From positions 1 to 32,321 of the forward strand of contig JADYYD010000300.1 of NCBI GenBank assembly GCA_020853845.1: a DNA stretch of 32,321 nt. The letters are read 5' to 3'. Positions 1 to 6,826 of this stretch are shown here, in pieces (the stretch's first letter is position 1; each line of letters begins with the position of its first letter). A program made the position numbers and the translations under genes. The notes below the pieces were generated by a model. The model was not told where the DNA came from, ran no database searches, and was given only the letters and a program-made list of their open reading frames with translations. Origin of the DNA: Candidatus Melainabacteria bacterium (GTDB lineage Bacteria > Cyanobacteriota > Vampirovibrionia > Obscuribacterales > Obscuribacteraceae).

Positions 1-96
1 ATCGTCGTCAATATCGGCGATCAATGGTCTGACCTCAAAGGCGGTCACGCCGTCGATTGCGAGAAGTTGCCCAATAAGATTTATTTGGTGCCGTAG
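1..96 (+). CDS. HAD-superfamily (class IIIB) acid phosphatase, C-terminal fragment
   Basis: Frame 1 is open from the window edge to a TAG at 94-96. It encodes 31 residues containing NIGDQWSDL followed about 16 residues later by LPNKIYLVP. This is how HAD class IIIB acid phosphatases (plant vegetative storage protein and lipoprotein e(P4) type) end: the GDxxxD motif IV supplies the acidic residues that hold the active-site Mg2+, and a [KR]LPNxxY motif follows. The rest of the gene lies outside the window, so export signal and substrate cannot be judged. The last 16 bases overlap the 3' end of the convergent kinase gene. The family call rests on a short but characteristic stretch. Confidence 0.6.
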   Translation: MVVNIGDQWSDLKGGHAVDCEKLPNKIYLVP

Positions 97-1256
97 AAGA
101 GCTGCGCCATGAAAGCGCAATCTTTGAGTTCGGCAACGCTTGCATAGCGGTCTTTGAAGTCGGCGGCGGTAAGGCGCGCGATGATAGCGTCCAACTGGGG
201 GCTGACGCGCTTATTGTAGGACCGCGGATGCAGCGCCTCGACGCCTTTGACAGGCGAGCGACCGGTAATCAGAAAAAAGAGAGTCGCACCCATCGAATAC
301 ATGTTGCTGCGCTCGTCCGGCTTGGAATTGACTCGCTCGGGCGCCAGATATTTCAGATAGCTCTTGCCGGCGCGAGCGGAGAAAATGCCGCGGCTCGGGT
401 CGGGACCAAGATCTATGAGCTTCAAGGTATTGCCGCGCCACATTTGCAAATTATCGGGCGTAAAATCAATATGCACCACAGGCGATGGCTGATCGTGCAA
501 ATGCCCGATCATATCGCTCATCTGAAGAAGCAGTCCGACAACGATTTTTTCATCCAGCGGGCCGAGCTGGCGAATTTGCTTCTTGAGAGAAAAACCTTCC
601 AGGTACTGATGCACGAGATAACCGTACTGGCCATCGACGAAATAATCGAGAACAGGCACGATGTTGGGATGGCTTACTTTGGAGATGCGCCGCGCGTATT
701 TCATGAAGCGGCTGGGGGTGTCGGGCATGTCGGCATCTTTGGGTTCGAGCAAGTGATACCGCTTGAGCACGGCCACTTTCTTCAGGAAATTTCCGTCCGC
801 GTCCATGACCTGGTGAGAAGCCAGGTATGACGTGCCAAAGCCCGGTCTGTCCACCTGGAAAAGAATTTTGTAGTCGCCCTCCTTTATCTCCTGTCCTTCC
901 TTCAAGCGATCCGGTTCGGATTGCGACTCGCAAGGCGCTTCGGCAGGTGGCGCCAGAGACTTCATCCAGACGTCCGTGTAGCTCAACTCATTGCCCGTCG
1001 GACCCCGGCGGGAGGAGCCTGCTGCCGCGCCGGCCAGGCGCTGTTTCTTTTCGCCGGCATTGGAATTATCGAGAGCCGACAGCCACAAATCCGTATAGCT
1101 CTGCTCTCTTGCTACCTGTGCCTCTTCCCCGGTTATCTCATCGTCGCCGCGCAGCAAGTTCGTCTCTTTGAGGCGAAACAGCTTGGGACCGCCGTTCTCG
1201 CTGCGAGAGCGCTTGAGCAATCCTCTGACCATTCCTATGAGGTTTTTGTCCGCCAA
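81..1256 (-). CDS. Atypical eukaryotic-type Ser/Thr protein kinase
   Basis: A predicted 391-residue kinase with a disordered N-terminal region (about 1-120) and a kinase domain (about 128-385). Visible elements, numbered from the TTG at 1256: a glycine-loop-like PGFGTSYLA, the ATP lysine in VAVLK (K165), HIDFTPDN as the catalytic loop (D264, N269), DLG instead of DFG (D282) and APE (305-307). The arginine of HRD is isoleucine, and the alpha-C glutamate position appears to be Tyr187. No membrane segment or PASTA repeat is seen, so it is probably cytoplasmic. The TTG at 1256 was chosen because AGGAG lies 7 bases upstream; another in-frame TTG at 1271 lacks such a site. The N-terminal region holds two copies of an SYTD(L/V)W motif. 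The retained K, D, N and D suggest ATP binding and possible activity, but the altered residues leave this open. Confidence 0.85.
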   Translation of the reverse strand: MADKNLIGMVRGLLKRSRSENGGPKLFRLKETNLLRGDDEITGEEAQVAREQSYTDLWLSALDNSNAGEKKQRLAGAAAGSSRRGPTGNELSYTDVWMKSLAPPAEAPCESQSEPDRLKEGQEIKEGDYKILFQVDRPGFGTSYLASHQVMDADGNFLKKVAVLKRYHLLEPKDADMPDTPSRFMKYARRISKVSHPNIVPVLDYFVDGQYGYLVHQYLEGFSLKKQIRQLGPLDEKIVVGLLLQMSDMIGHLHDQPSPVVHIDFTPDNLQMWRGNTLKLIDLGPDPSRGIFSARAGKSYLKYLAPERVNSKPDERSNMYSMGATLFFLITGRSPVKGVEALHPRSYNKRVSPQLDAIIARLTAADFKDRYASVAELKDCAFMAQLFYGTK

Positions 1257-1358
1257 GGGAGCACTCCTCAAATCAGACCACGAAAATACTGGGATACCTG
1301 GGGACCCGAGGCAAGCCCCCTGCTGACTTCAAGCCCAGAAATGGTCTTCGCCTAACGG

Positions 1359-3422
1359 CTATTGAGTGACAAGTCTTCCTGAAGTCAGATTCTCTACCGT
1401 TATTAAACCCATATTTCTCAAAAGTTGCGCCTGGGCGATATTGAAAACGACAATCGCGTCGGCTTTCGTGACCAGCGCCTGGGTAAAATCGCGCTGCGCA
1501 TTGATGACGTCGATGTTCGTGCCCACCCCGTTTGCCAGGCGCACACGAGCCAGACGCAATTCTTCAGCGGCTGAAAGCACGCCCTTGGTTGCCACTTCTA
1601 TCTGACGCTCGGCGGTCTGGCTGGTCAGGTAAGCGTCACGAACTTCCTGCAAAACATTCATGAGCGTTTGGTTGGAACGCAGAAGCGCCTGCCGCGCCAG
1701 CGCTTTTTGAGCACCGACCGTCGCGGCTGTCGGCACACCCATACCTTCCTGATTCCAATCGAGAAGGAAGCCGATTGCATAAGAAGGGCGAATCTGGCGG
1801 GAAGCGAAGGTAGGTGGAGTAAATACTTGACCCGATCCCACAAGACTGGAATTAAGGGCCGGGTTGACGAAGGTAGCAATACTACCGGTAGGGTTGTTGC
1901 CGTTGCCCTGCGTTATGTCTATGACTTGCCCCTGAGGCGTGGGTCCGCCCACGACTGGCACATCCCTGAATGAACCGGGCACGAATGCATACTTTTGGCT
2001 GAGCGTCTGACCGCTTCCTGTAATAGTTCCGAAGAACGAAAAGCGCGGGTAGAGCGGCGCGGCAGCGACCTGAACCTGGCGGCGCGCCGCCAATCGAAGT
2101 TCTTCGAATTGCCTGAGTTCCGGGCGATTGAGAATCGTCAAAGCTATGAGGCGATTTACATCGACACTCGGATCGAGCAATCGCACTTTTCTTACTTCAG
2201 GCTCGAGAGACAGAAGGTTGACGCTATTGTTCAAGTTAAGCGTGGTGGCAAGCCGGATTGCAGTGCGCCGCAATTCCACTTGCTGGGTGAGCAAATTCTG
2301 CTCGTCTCTGGCAAGCTGTGTTTCCGCCTGCAAAACTTGAAACTTGGTACCGGTGCCGGCGCGCTGCAGTTGCTGGTTGAGCGTGACTTGCGCTTTGGAA
2401 ACTTCAACGGCTCGCGTTTGAATTTGCAGAAGCGCCTGGTTGCGGATCATGTTGTAGTATTGCCGCGTCACTTCCAGAAGAGTGTCATTAACACTGACTT
2501 TCAGTTGTTGTTTTGAAGCTTTAAAAGTATGCAGTTGGGCAAGAGTTCCGAACATGACCTGGCCGCCGCGAAATCCGTAATAACGAAAACCCGCATGGGT
2601 CAAGACGTTCGGAGTGGCGAAATTAATGGGAATGGTGCCGCCCAGCAATTGCGAACCCTGCAAGTACTGAGATTGATAATCAACGATCGTATCGGGCAAA
2701 AACCGCCCCATCTGCGCGCCGAGCCGCCACCTTTCGGTGTTTACTTGCTCCTGCTGAATGCGAATATCGAGATTGTTGTCGACCGCATAGTGCAAAACAT
2801 CTTTCAAATTGACCGGATGTGTGTAGGACGCTTCCAGCCTGATTGGCGGCAATCGGCCGCCCAGGGGAATCATTTGATCCGGACGCGGCAATCGCAATTC
2901 AATCGATTCGCCAACCAGATACTTGTTTCTGAAATCGGCGGCCTGCCCTTCAATTACTTGCGTTTCTTGCTTGCGGAAAAATGGAGCGAGCAGCGATTCC
3001 TTCAATTCATCCGGGGTTGCAACACCTCCTGTGCGACCGTAATCCAGCTCGGTTCGCACCGGCGCTCCGCTCGGCAAACCGTCATTGCCGGAAGTCGGAT
3101 CTTGCGGATTGGCAGAGGTGGAAGAATTGGAAGAATTGGAGACATTAGCAGGAGCCGGCGCCGGCACTGTCGGCTGCGGTGGATTCGATGGATAGGAAAG
3201 CTGATCGTTGGGAGTCGACGGCATTGAAGTGTTCGGCGTCGACAACGGAGCATTTGTTACAGACGGCGAGCCTGCCGGCGAAGAATTTTGAGCGCGAGCA
3301 GGCATACCGGTGACCAGGCCCGGCGCGCTACCAAGTATGCATGACAACGACAAAAGCGCTCCCACCGCGCCCGCTCGCCTGAGCACATCCGGAGAAAAAA
3401 TTTGCATACCGCGGGTTTCCAT
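1359..3422 (-). CDS. TolC-family outer-membrane efflux/secretion channel
   Basis: A 687-residue protein with a signal-peptide-like N-terminus (hydrophobic stretch, then PARAQ near residue 45), a Pro/Ser/Asn-rich linker to about residue 115, and a long region typical of the outer-membrane efflux protein family. That region has alternating coiled-coil helices with Gln, Arg and Ala heptads (for example around TRAVEVSKAQVTLNQQLQ and ATKGVLSAAEELRLARVRL) and the usual NGVGTNIDVINAQRDF signature near the C-terminus. TolC proteins form trimeric beta-barrel and tunnel ducts for drug efflux or type I secretion. It is longer than the approximately 490-residue E. coli TolC because of the linker and loop insertions. 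No inner-membrane pump or adaptor gene is adjacent. The ATG at 3422 lacks a clear ribosome site; the ATG five codons later is preceded by GGAA. Confidence 0.9.
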   Translation of the reverse strand: METRGMQIFSPDVLRRAGAVGALLSLSCILGSAPGLVTGMPARAQNSSPAGSPSVTNAPLSTPNTSMPSTPNDQLSYPSNPPQPTVPAPAPANVSNSSNSSTSANPQDPTSGNDGLPSGAPVRTELDYGRTGGVATPDELKESLLAPFFRKQETQVIEGQAADFRNKYLVGESIELRLPRPDQMIPLGGRLPPIRLEASYTHPVNLKDVLHYAVDNNLDIRIQQEQVNTERWRLGAQMGRFLPDTIVDYQSQYLQGSQLLGGTIPINFATPNVLTHAGFRYYGFRGGQVMFGTLAQLHTFKASKQQLKVSVNDTLLEVTRQYYNMIRNQALLQIQTRAVEVSKAQVTLNQQLQRAGTGTKFQVLQAETQLARDEQNLLTQQVELRRTAIRLATTLNLNNSVNLLSLEPEVRKVRLLDPSVDVNRLIALTILNRPELRQFEELRLAARRQVQVAAAPLYPRFSFFGTITGSGQTLSQKYAFVPGSFRDVPVVGGPTPQGQVIDITQGNGNNPTGSIATFVNPALNSSLVGSGQVFTPPTFASRQIRPSYAIGFLLDWNQEGMGVPTAATVGAQKALARQALLRSNQTLMNVLQEVRDAYLTSQTAERQIEVATKGVLSAAEELRLARVRLANGVGTNIDVINAQRDFTQALVTKADAIVVFNIAQAQLLRNMGLITVENLTSGRLVTQ

Positions 3423-3478
3423 AAATCGCTTGACGTCTTGTTGTTGGCAAGCTTCCGCGCAAAGTAAATCACATTGCG

Positions 3479-3512
3479 GGATATCTATCCAAGGGATAAC
3501 GCTAATTTAGCG
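3479..3512. promoter_or_regulatory. Cluster of small palindromes upstream of the TolC-like gene
   Basis: Two inverted elements lie 57-90 bases upstream of the TolC-like start codon. The first is an alternating set GGATA, TATCC, GGATA at 3479-3498, in which the middle element can pair with either neighbour. The second is CGCTAA-T-TTAGCG at 3500-3512, a perfect 6-bp inverted repeat about one base. Compact palindromes of this size are typical operators for TetR- or MarR-type repressors, which often control efflux genes. No regulator gene is next to it, so the operator reading is inference; a small hairpin ending the upstream isochorismatase-like transcript is an alternative. Confidence 0.35.
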
Positions 3513-3571
3513 ACTCGCGCCGTTGCTCTTCGCCGGGAAGCGCCACCACCAGCGGTTCGAAATCATTGCCA

Positions 3572-4126
3572 CTATTTGACCAGACGCTGCACGGCTTTGA
3601 ATGTCTCTGTATTTGCTTCTACCAGCATCTCGAACAGCGCGGTCTCTACCGAGGACGGAATCGCTCCTGATTGGACCATCTTCTCCAATCCGATCTCCTT
3701 ATTCTTCTGACTGCGGCTCGAGATTGCGTCAGTGACAAGATGCACTTGATAGCCGGCTTGCAAAAGATCGTGCGCCGTTTGACTTATGCACACATGCGTT
3801 TCAATCCCGGTCACGACAATCTGTTTGCGCCCGGTGCCTTCCAAATGGGTCATGAATTGTTCGTTGCCGCAACAACTGAAGCAACTCTTCTCAAACAGTT
3901 TGTGCTCGCCCAGGCAAGCTGAAATTTCTGCCACAATGTTGCCTAAGCCCTGCGGATACTGTTCCGTAACCACAACGGGCAATTTCAAAATCTTGGCCGC
4001 TTCGGCCATTATCGTAATGTTGCGAGTCAGATTGGCAAAATCATTGATGTTGGAGCGAAAACTTTCTTGAACATCAACGATAAGAAGAACGGAATCTTCT
4101 CTTTTGAGCAAATTAGGATGACGCAC
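3572..4126 (-). CDS. Isochorismatase-like cysteine hydrolase
   Basis: A predicted cytosolic hydrolase of the isochorismatase-like fold, about 184 residues from the GTG at 4126. The family catalytic triad is visible in order: Asp in LLIVDVQESF, Lys in KLFEKSCFSC and the nucleophile Cys in GIETHVCISQTAHDLL. The GIETHVC motif and the size fit the ISOC1/ISOC2-YcaC branch, whose members hydrolyse amide or ester bonds of mostly unknown substrates; nicotinamidase is a relative but its metal-binding histidines are not evident here. The GTG at 4126 was preferred because AGTAGG lies 6 bases upstream and the family usually begins just before the first beta-strand. An in-frame TTG at 4168 would add 14 residues. 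It lies upstream of, and in the same direction as, the TolC-like gene, with about 150 bases between. Confidence 0.85.
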   Translation of the reverse strand: MRHPNLLKREDSVLLIVDVQESFRSNINDFANLTRNITIMAEAAKILKLPVVVTEQYPQGLGNIVAEISACLGEHKLFEKSCFSCCGNEQFMTHLEGTGRKQIVVTGIETHVCISQTAHDLLQAGYQVHLVTDAISSRSQKNKEIGLEKMVQSGAIPSSVETALFEMLVEANTETFKAVQRLVK

Positions 4127-4383
4127 GGAAAACCTACTGAGAACTCTATGAAGGGAGGAGACCGGCAATTCCGGTCCGGCAACGCTTTCAGAACCGATCC
4201 GTTACGAAAAGACGTTCCTGGCAACCAGATAATGCAGTGATTGGGGCTCTAATATACTGTATTTGCATTGCAACAAGCCGGGTTGCACAAATCAAACATC
4301 CGGGCGCCGAAGCGCCGTAAACCATCCACGCCGGGGCGGTTGGCAAGAGACCGCGCAAAAAACAAATTTCCAGGACCAACAAA

Positions 4384-5595
4384 GTGCCGCCCATACTTGC
4401 GAATTACTACCTGACCTACAAATGCAATTCGCGCTGCACTTATTGCGATATTCCTGTTAAGCCTGAAAACATCAGAATAAAAGAGAGCCAGCCCGAAACA
4501 ATCATTGAAAACCTGGCAGCCTTAAAACGGCTTGGCGTAAAGGTTCTCGACTTTACCGGCGGTGAGCCGCTTATCTACCGGCACTTGCCTGAAGTGCTGA
4601 GAGCCGCAAAAGCAATGGGATTTTTCGTCAGCATTGCCAACACAGGCACCCTCTACCCTCGCATGGCCAAGGAGCTGGTGGGATTAGTAGACGATCTCAA
4701 ATTTTCTCTTTCCACGACAGACCGTGACGAATACAAGGCAGAGCGCGGTATCGACGGCTATGACAAGGTGATTGAAAGCTTAAAACTGGCGCGCAGCCTT
4801 GGCGAGCGCCCGTCCATTATCGCCACGGCGACGCAAGAATCGATATGGGGCATGGAGCCGGTAATCAGGTTGGCTCAAGAACTGGGCGTTGTCGTGCTTC
4901 TGGGACCGGTTTTCGACTTCTGCGGCAATGAATTGCTGCACAAAGAAGGCGTAAGGGAGCTTCAGCGGCTGGCTAAATTCGACAATGTTTGCGTCAACTG
5001 GGCGTTTCTCGAGTTTTACATGAACGGCGGCAACCAGATCAAAAGCCCACGCTGCCGCGCCATTTCATCGACAATTGTCATATCTCCCGACGATCATTTG
5101 CTCTTGCCTTGCTATCACATGCATGATGAGAGGCTGAAGATCAAACATGAGAATGGACGCTCCAACCTCGATGAATTGTGGCGCAGCCCGCCTGTGCAGC
5201 TCAAGCGCACGCAGGAAGGGTCCTGGGATTATTGCCAGGGATGCACGATCTGGTGCTATTTCGAGACATCTTTCCTCTGGCCGCCGGACAAATATTTCCT
5301 TTTGAATATGAAGAGCAAAATGCGCTGGGGCAAGGAAAAGGCGAAGCAATTCGTTGAAGCGCAAACCGGTCTGAATTTGACCAGAAAGCTGCCGGGAAGC
5401 GTCGACAAGAAAGTTGCTAAGCTGCCCGCGAATCCTATGAAGAGCACTAAAGATGCAAACACTGCCGGCGAGCAGGCATCCGGCTGCGGAACATGCCCAT
5501 CTACAGCAAGCGGCGCTTCGCAATGTGGCTCGGCCAGCGGCAACACTGATTCGCAAGAGTTGGTCGCTCCGGTCGAATTAATCCGTCGCAATTAG
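4384..5595 (+). CDS. Radical SAM enzyme with SPASM-like C-terminal cluster domain and Cys-rich tail
   Basis: A 403-residue radical SAM protein. C14, C18 and C21 form the CX3CX2C site for the [4Fe-4S] cluster that cleaves S-adenosylmethionine, and GGEP (59-62) is the SAM amino-group motif. Further cysteines at C224, C243, C284, C287 and C291, with a VISPDDHLLLPC stretch between, resemble the auxiliary cluster pattern of SPASM/twitch proteins such as MoaA, PqqE and peptide-modifying maturases. The last 45 residues are low-complexity and contain C368, C371 and C381. The GTG at 4384 has AGGA 8 bases upstream. No peptide substrate or cofactor gene is adjacent, so the substrate is unknown. The 215-base leader contains a GGCGC-CGAA-GCGCC hairpin at 4303-4316 of unknown role. 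Confidence 0.85.
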   Translation: MPPILANYYLTYKCNSRCTYCDIPVKPENIRIKESQPETIIENLAALKRLGVKVLDFTGGEPLIYRHLPEVLRAAKAMGFFVSIANTGTLYPRMAKELVGLVDDLKFSLSTTDRDEYKAERGIDGYDKVIESLKLARSLGERPSIIATATQESIWGMEPVIRLAQELGVVVLLGPVFDFCGNELLHKEGVRELQRLAKFDNVCVNWAFLEFYMNGGNQIKSPRCRAISSTIVISPDDHLLLPCYHMHDERLKIKHENGRSNLDELWRSPPVQLKRTQEGSWDYCQGCTIWCYFETSFLWPPDKYFLLNMKSKMRWGKEKAKQFVEAQTGLNLTRKLPGSVDKKVAKLPANPMKSTKDANTAGEQASGCGTCPSTASGASQCGSASGNTDSQELVAPVELIRRN

Positions 5596-5654
5596 ACGAT
5601 GTGCTTCCATTAAGAGTGCCTTTTCCATCGGGTGCCTTCCTCGGCGGTTTATGG

Positions 5655-5660
5655 TATAAC
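5655..5660 (+). promoter_or_regulatory. Possible -10 box for tRNA-Ala
   Basis: TATAAC ends 10 bases before the first base of the tRNA, a suitable distance for a sigma-70-type -10 element. No convincing -35 hexamer is seen at 16-18 bases upstream, so the assignment is weak. Confidence 0.3.
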
Positions 5661-5670
5661 CACTCTCTAC

Positions 5671-5743
5671 GGGGCGTTAGCGCAGTTGGTAGCGCGCTTC
5701 AATGGCATTGAAGAGGTCACCGGTTCGACCCCGGTACGCTCCA
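5671..5743 (+). tRNA. tRNA-Ala (anticodon GGC)
   Basis: A complete 73-base cloverleaf. The acceptor stem GGGGCGT pairs with ACGCTCC and contains the G3-U70 wobble that is the main alanine identity element. The D arm is GCGC/GCGC around AGTTGGTA, the anticodon stem CTTCA/TGAAG encloses ATGGCAT with anticodon GGC, and the T arm is ACCGG-TTCGACC-CCGGT. The discriminator base is A. The 3' CCA is not encoded, so it must be added by a nucleotidyltransferase. It reads GCC, and by wobble GCU, codons. Confidence 0.97.
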
Positions 5744-5756
5744 AAATTTTGCTCGG

Positions 5757-5786
5757 ACGGCGTCGTTAGCGGCGCCGTTTGTGTTT
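5757..5786 (+). terminator. Intrinsic terminator after tRNA-Ala
   Basis: An 8-bp stem, ACGGCGTC (5757-5764) with GGCGCCGT (5771-5778, one U-G pair), encloses a 6-base loop and is followed by a T-rich run (TTTGTGTTTT) ending at 5786. It lies 13 bases after the tRNA and is well placed to end its transcript. Confidence 0.75.
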
Positions 5787-5814
5787 TCGGAATTTATGCG
5801 GCAAACAGATAAGA

Positions 5815-5843
5815 TTGCGCTTATCGGTGTTTTAATGTCTAAT
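5815..5843 (+). promoter_or_regulatory. Candidate sigma-70 promoter of the DUF547-amidase-coaX operon
   Basis: TTGCGC (5815-5820) and TCTAAT (5838-5843) are separated by exactly 17 bases and lie about 60 bases upstream of the DUF547 start. The -10 matches consensus at five of six positions, the -35 at three. A 6-bp inverted repeat, GATAAG/CTTATC (5808-5825), overlaps the -35 and could be an operator. Confidence 0.35.
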
Positions 5844-5904
5844 GACAGCTAGTGAATTGCCGACGACTTGCAATGAAGTCCTGTTAAAAGAGCGAGGTTG
5901 AGAC

Positions 5905-6780
5905 TTGGCCGAGCGCAACAGCTTGCTTATGAAAGCCATTGGGCTGTGCATACTGGCTCTGGGCCTGCTTCTTGTCGGATTTCAGTTGGTAGGCGACGGT
6001 TTCGAGTCACTGGAGACGGTCTTTGTAAAGGTGGAAACGCCTGTTACCTACCGCTTCGACAAATATGCGCAGTTGCTGAAAGAGTTTGTAAAAGAAAGCA
6101 GTGTAGATTATGCGGCATTGAAAAAATCGCCATTGCTCAAAGAGAGCATGAAAGAAATCGCGCACATCAGTCCGGCAAAAATGATCAATGACAAAGAGCG
6201 GCTTAGCTTCTGGCTCAATGCCTACAACTTGATTGTGATCAAAGAATGCGCCGACAAATTTCCCTTCAAAGATTTGCGCGATCTGGGCAACGATCCGACC
6301 AAGCGAAAATTCACTGTCGGCGGTGACAAATTTTCTCTTCAGACCATCAAGTCCGACAAGATCGAACCGCTGCTCAACGACAATTTTCCGGAAGAAATTT
6401 TCTTGATGTGCGGCGGAGCCATGGGCAATCCAGCCATTCTCGACCATCCTGTCACGCCGGAAAAAATGGACAAGGACATGAAAGCAGCCGCCTATCTCTG
6501 GGTTATCGATCCAGGCAATGTTGCCTTCGACAGATACAAAGGGCGTTTTGACGTCGGACCATTTTTGCAATGGTACGAGGAGCTCTTTGCCAAGCGCTAC
6601 GGAACAGCAATTGATTTTGTGATTTCATTTCTCAATCCCGACGCCCAGGAAGCCGTTTCCAATGTCACCATCATTAAGGGATTCGGACTGCCTTTCAACT
6701 GGACTCTCAATGACTACGCTCTGAAAAAACAAATTGAAAAACGCCTGGAAGAAAAGGTGAAACAATTGAATCCAGGCTAA
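5905..6780 (+). CDS. DUF547-domain membrane-anchored protein
   Basis: A 291-residue protein with one N-terminal membrane segment (about 10-30), which may also act as an uncleaved signal, and a DUF547 domain over most of the rest. Family hallmarks include SFWLNAYNLIVIKE, a central CGGAMGNPAIL segment (DUF547 proteins commonly have C.G..S.P.L here) and a C-terminal YDWTLN-like stretch, here FNWTLNDYAL. DUF547 has no established reaction; its fold has been compared with papain-like or transglutaminase-like proteins, so the active residues cannot be assigned with confidence. The TTG start is preceded by GAGG at a 7-base distance. It is followed 46 bases later by the amidase gene, and an envelope role is plausible from the anchor and this neighbour. 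Confidence 0.8.
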   Translation: MAERNSLLMKAIGLCILALGLLLVGFQLVGDGFESLETVFVKVETPVTYRFDKYAQLLKEFVKESSVDYAALKKSPLLKESMKEIAHISPAKMINDKERLSFWLNAYNLIVIKECADKFPFKDLRDLGNDPTKRKFTVGGDKFSLQTIKSDKIEPLLNDNFPEEIFLMCGGAMGNPAILDHPVTPEKMDKDMKAAAYLWVIDPGNVAFDRYKGRFDVGPFLQWYEELFAKRYGTAIDFVISFLNPDAQEAVSNVTIIKGFGLPFNWTLNDYALKKQIEKRLEEKVKQLNPG

Positions 6781-6826
6781 ACTTCAGAGTGTGTTCAAAA
6801 CATCAAATCGGCAAAGAGGAGGAAAG

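Noticed and set aside
2529-3227. Long plus-strand open frame antisense to the TolC-like gene
   Set aside because: It mirrors the minus-strand coding sequence; composition is Arg/Ile-rich and no domain or ribosome site is seen.
4188-4394. 68-residue minus-strand open frame upstream of the radical SAM gene
   Set aside because: It begins inside the radical SAM gene, lacks a ribosome site and includes the GC hairpin; the composition is unconvincing.
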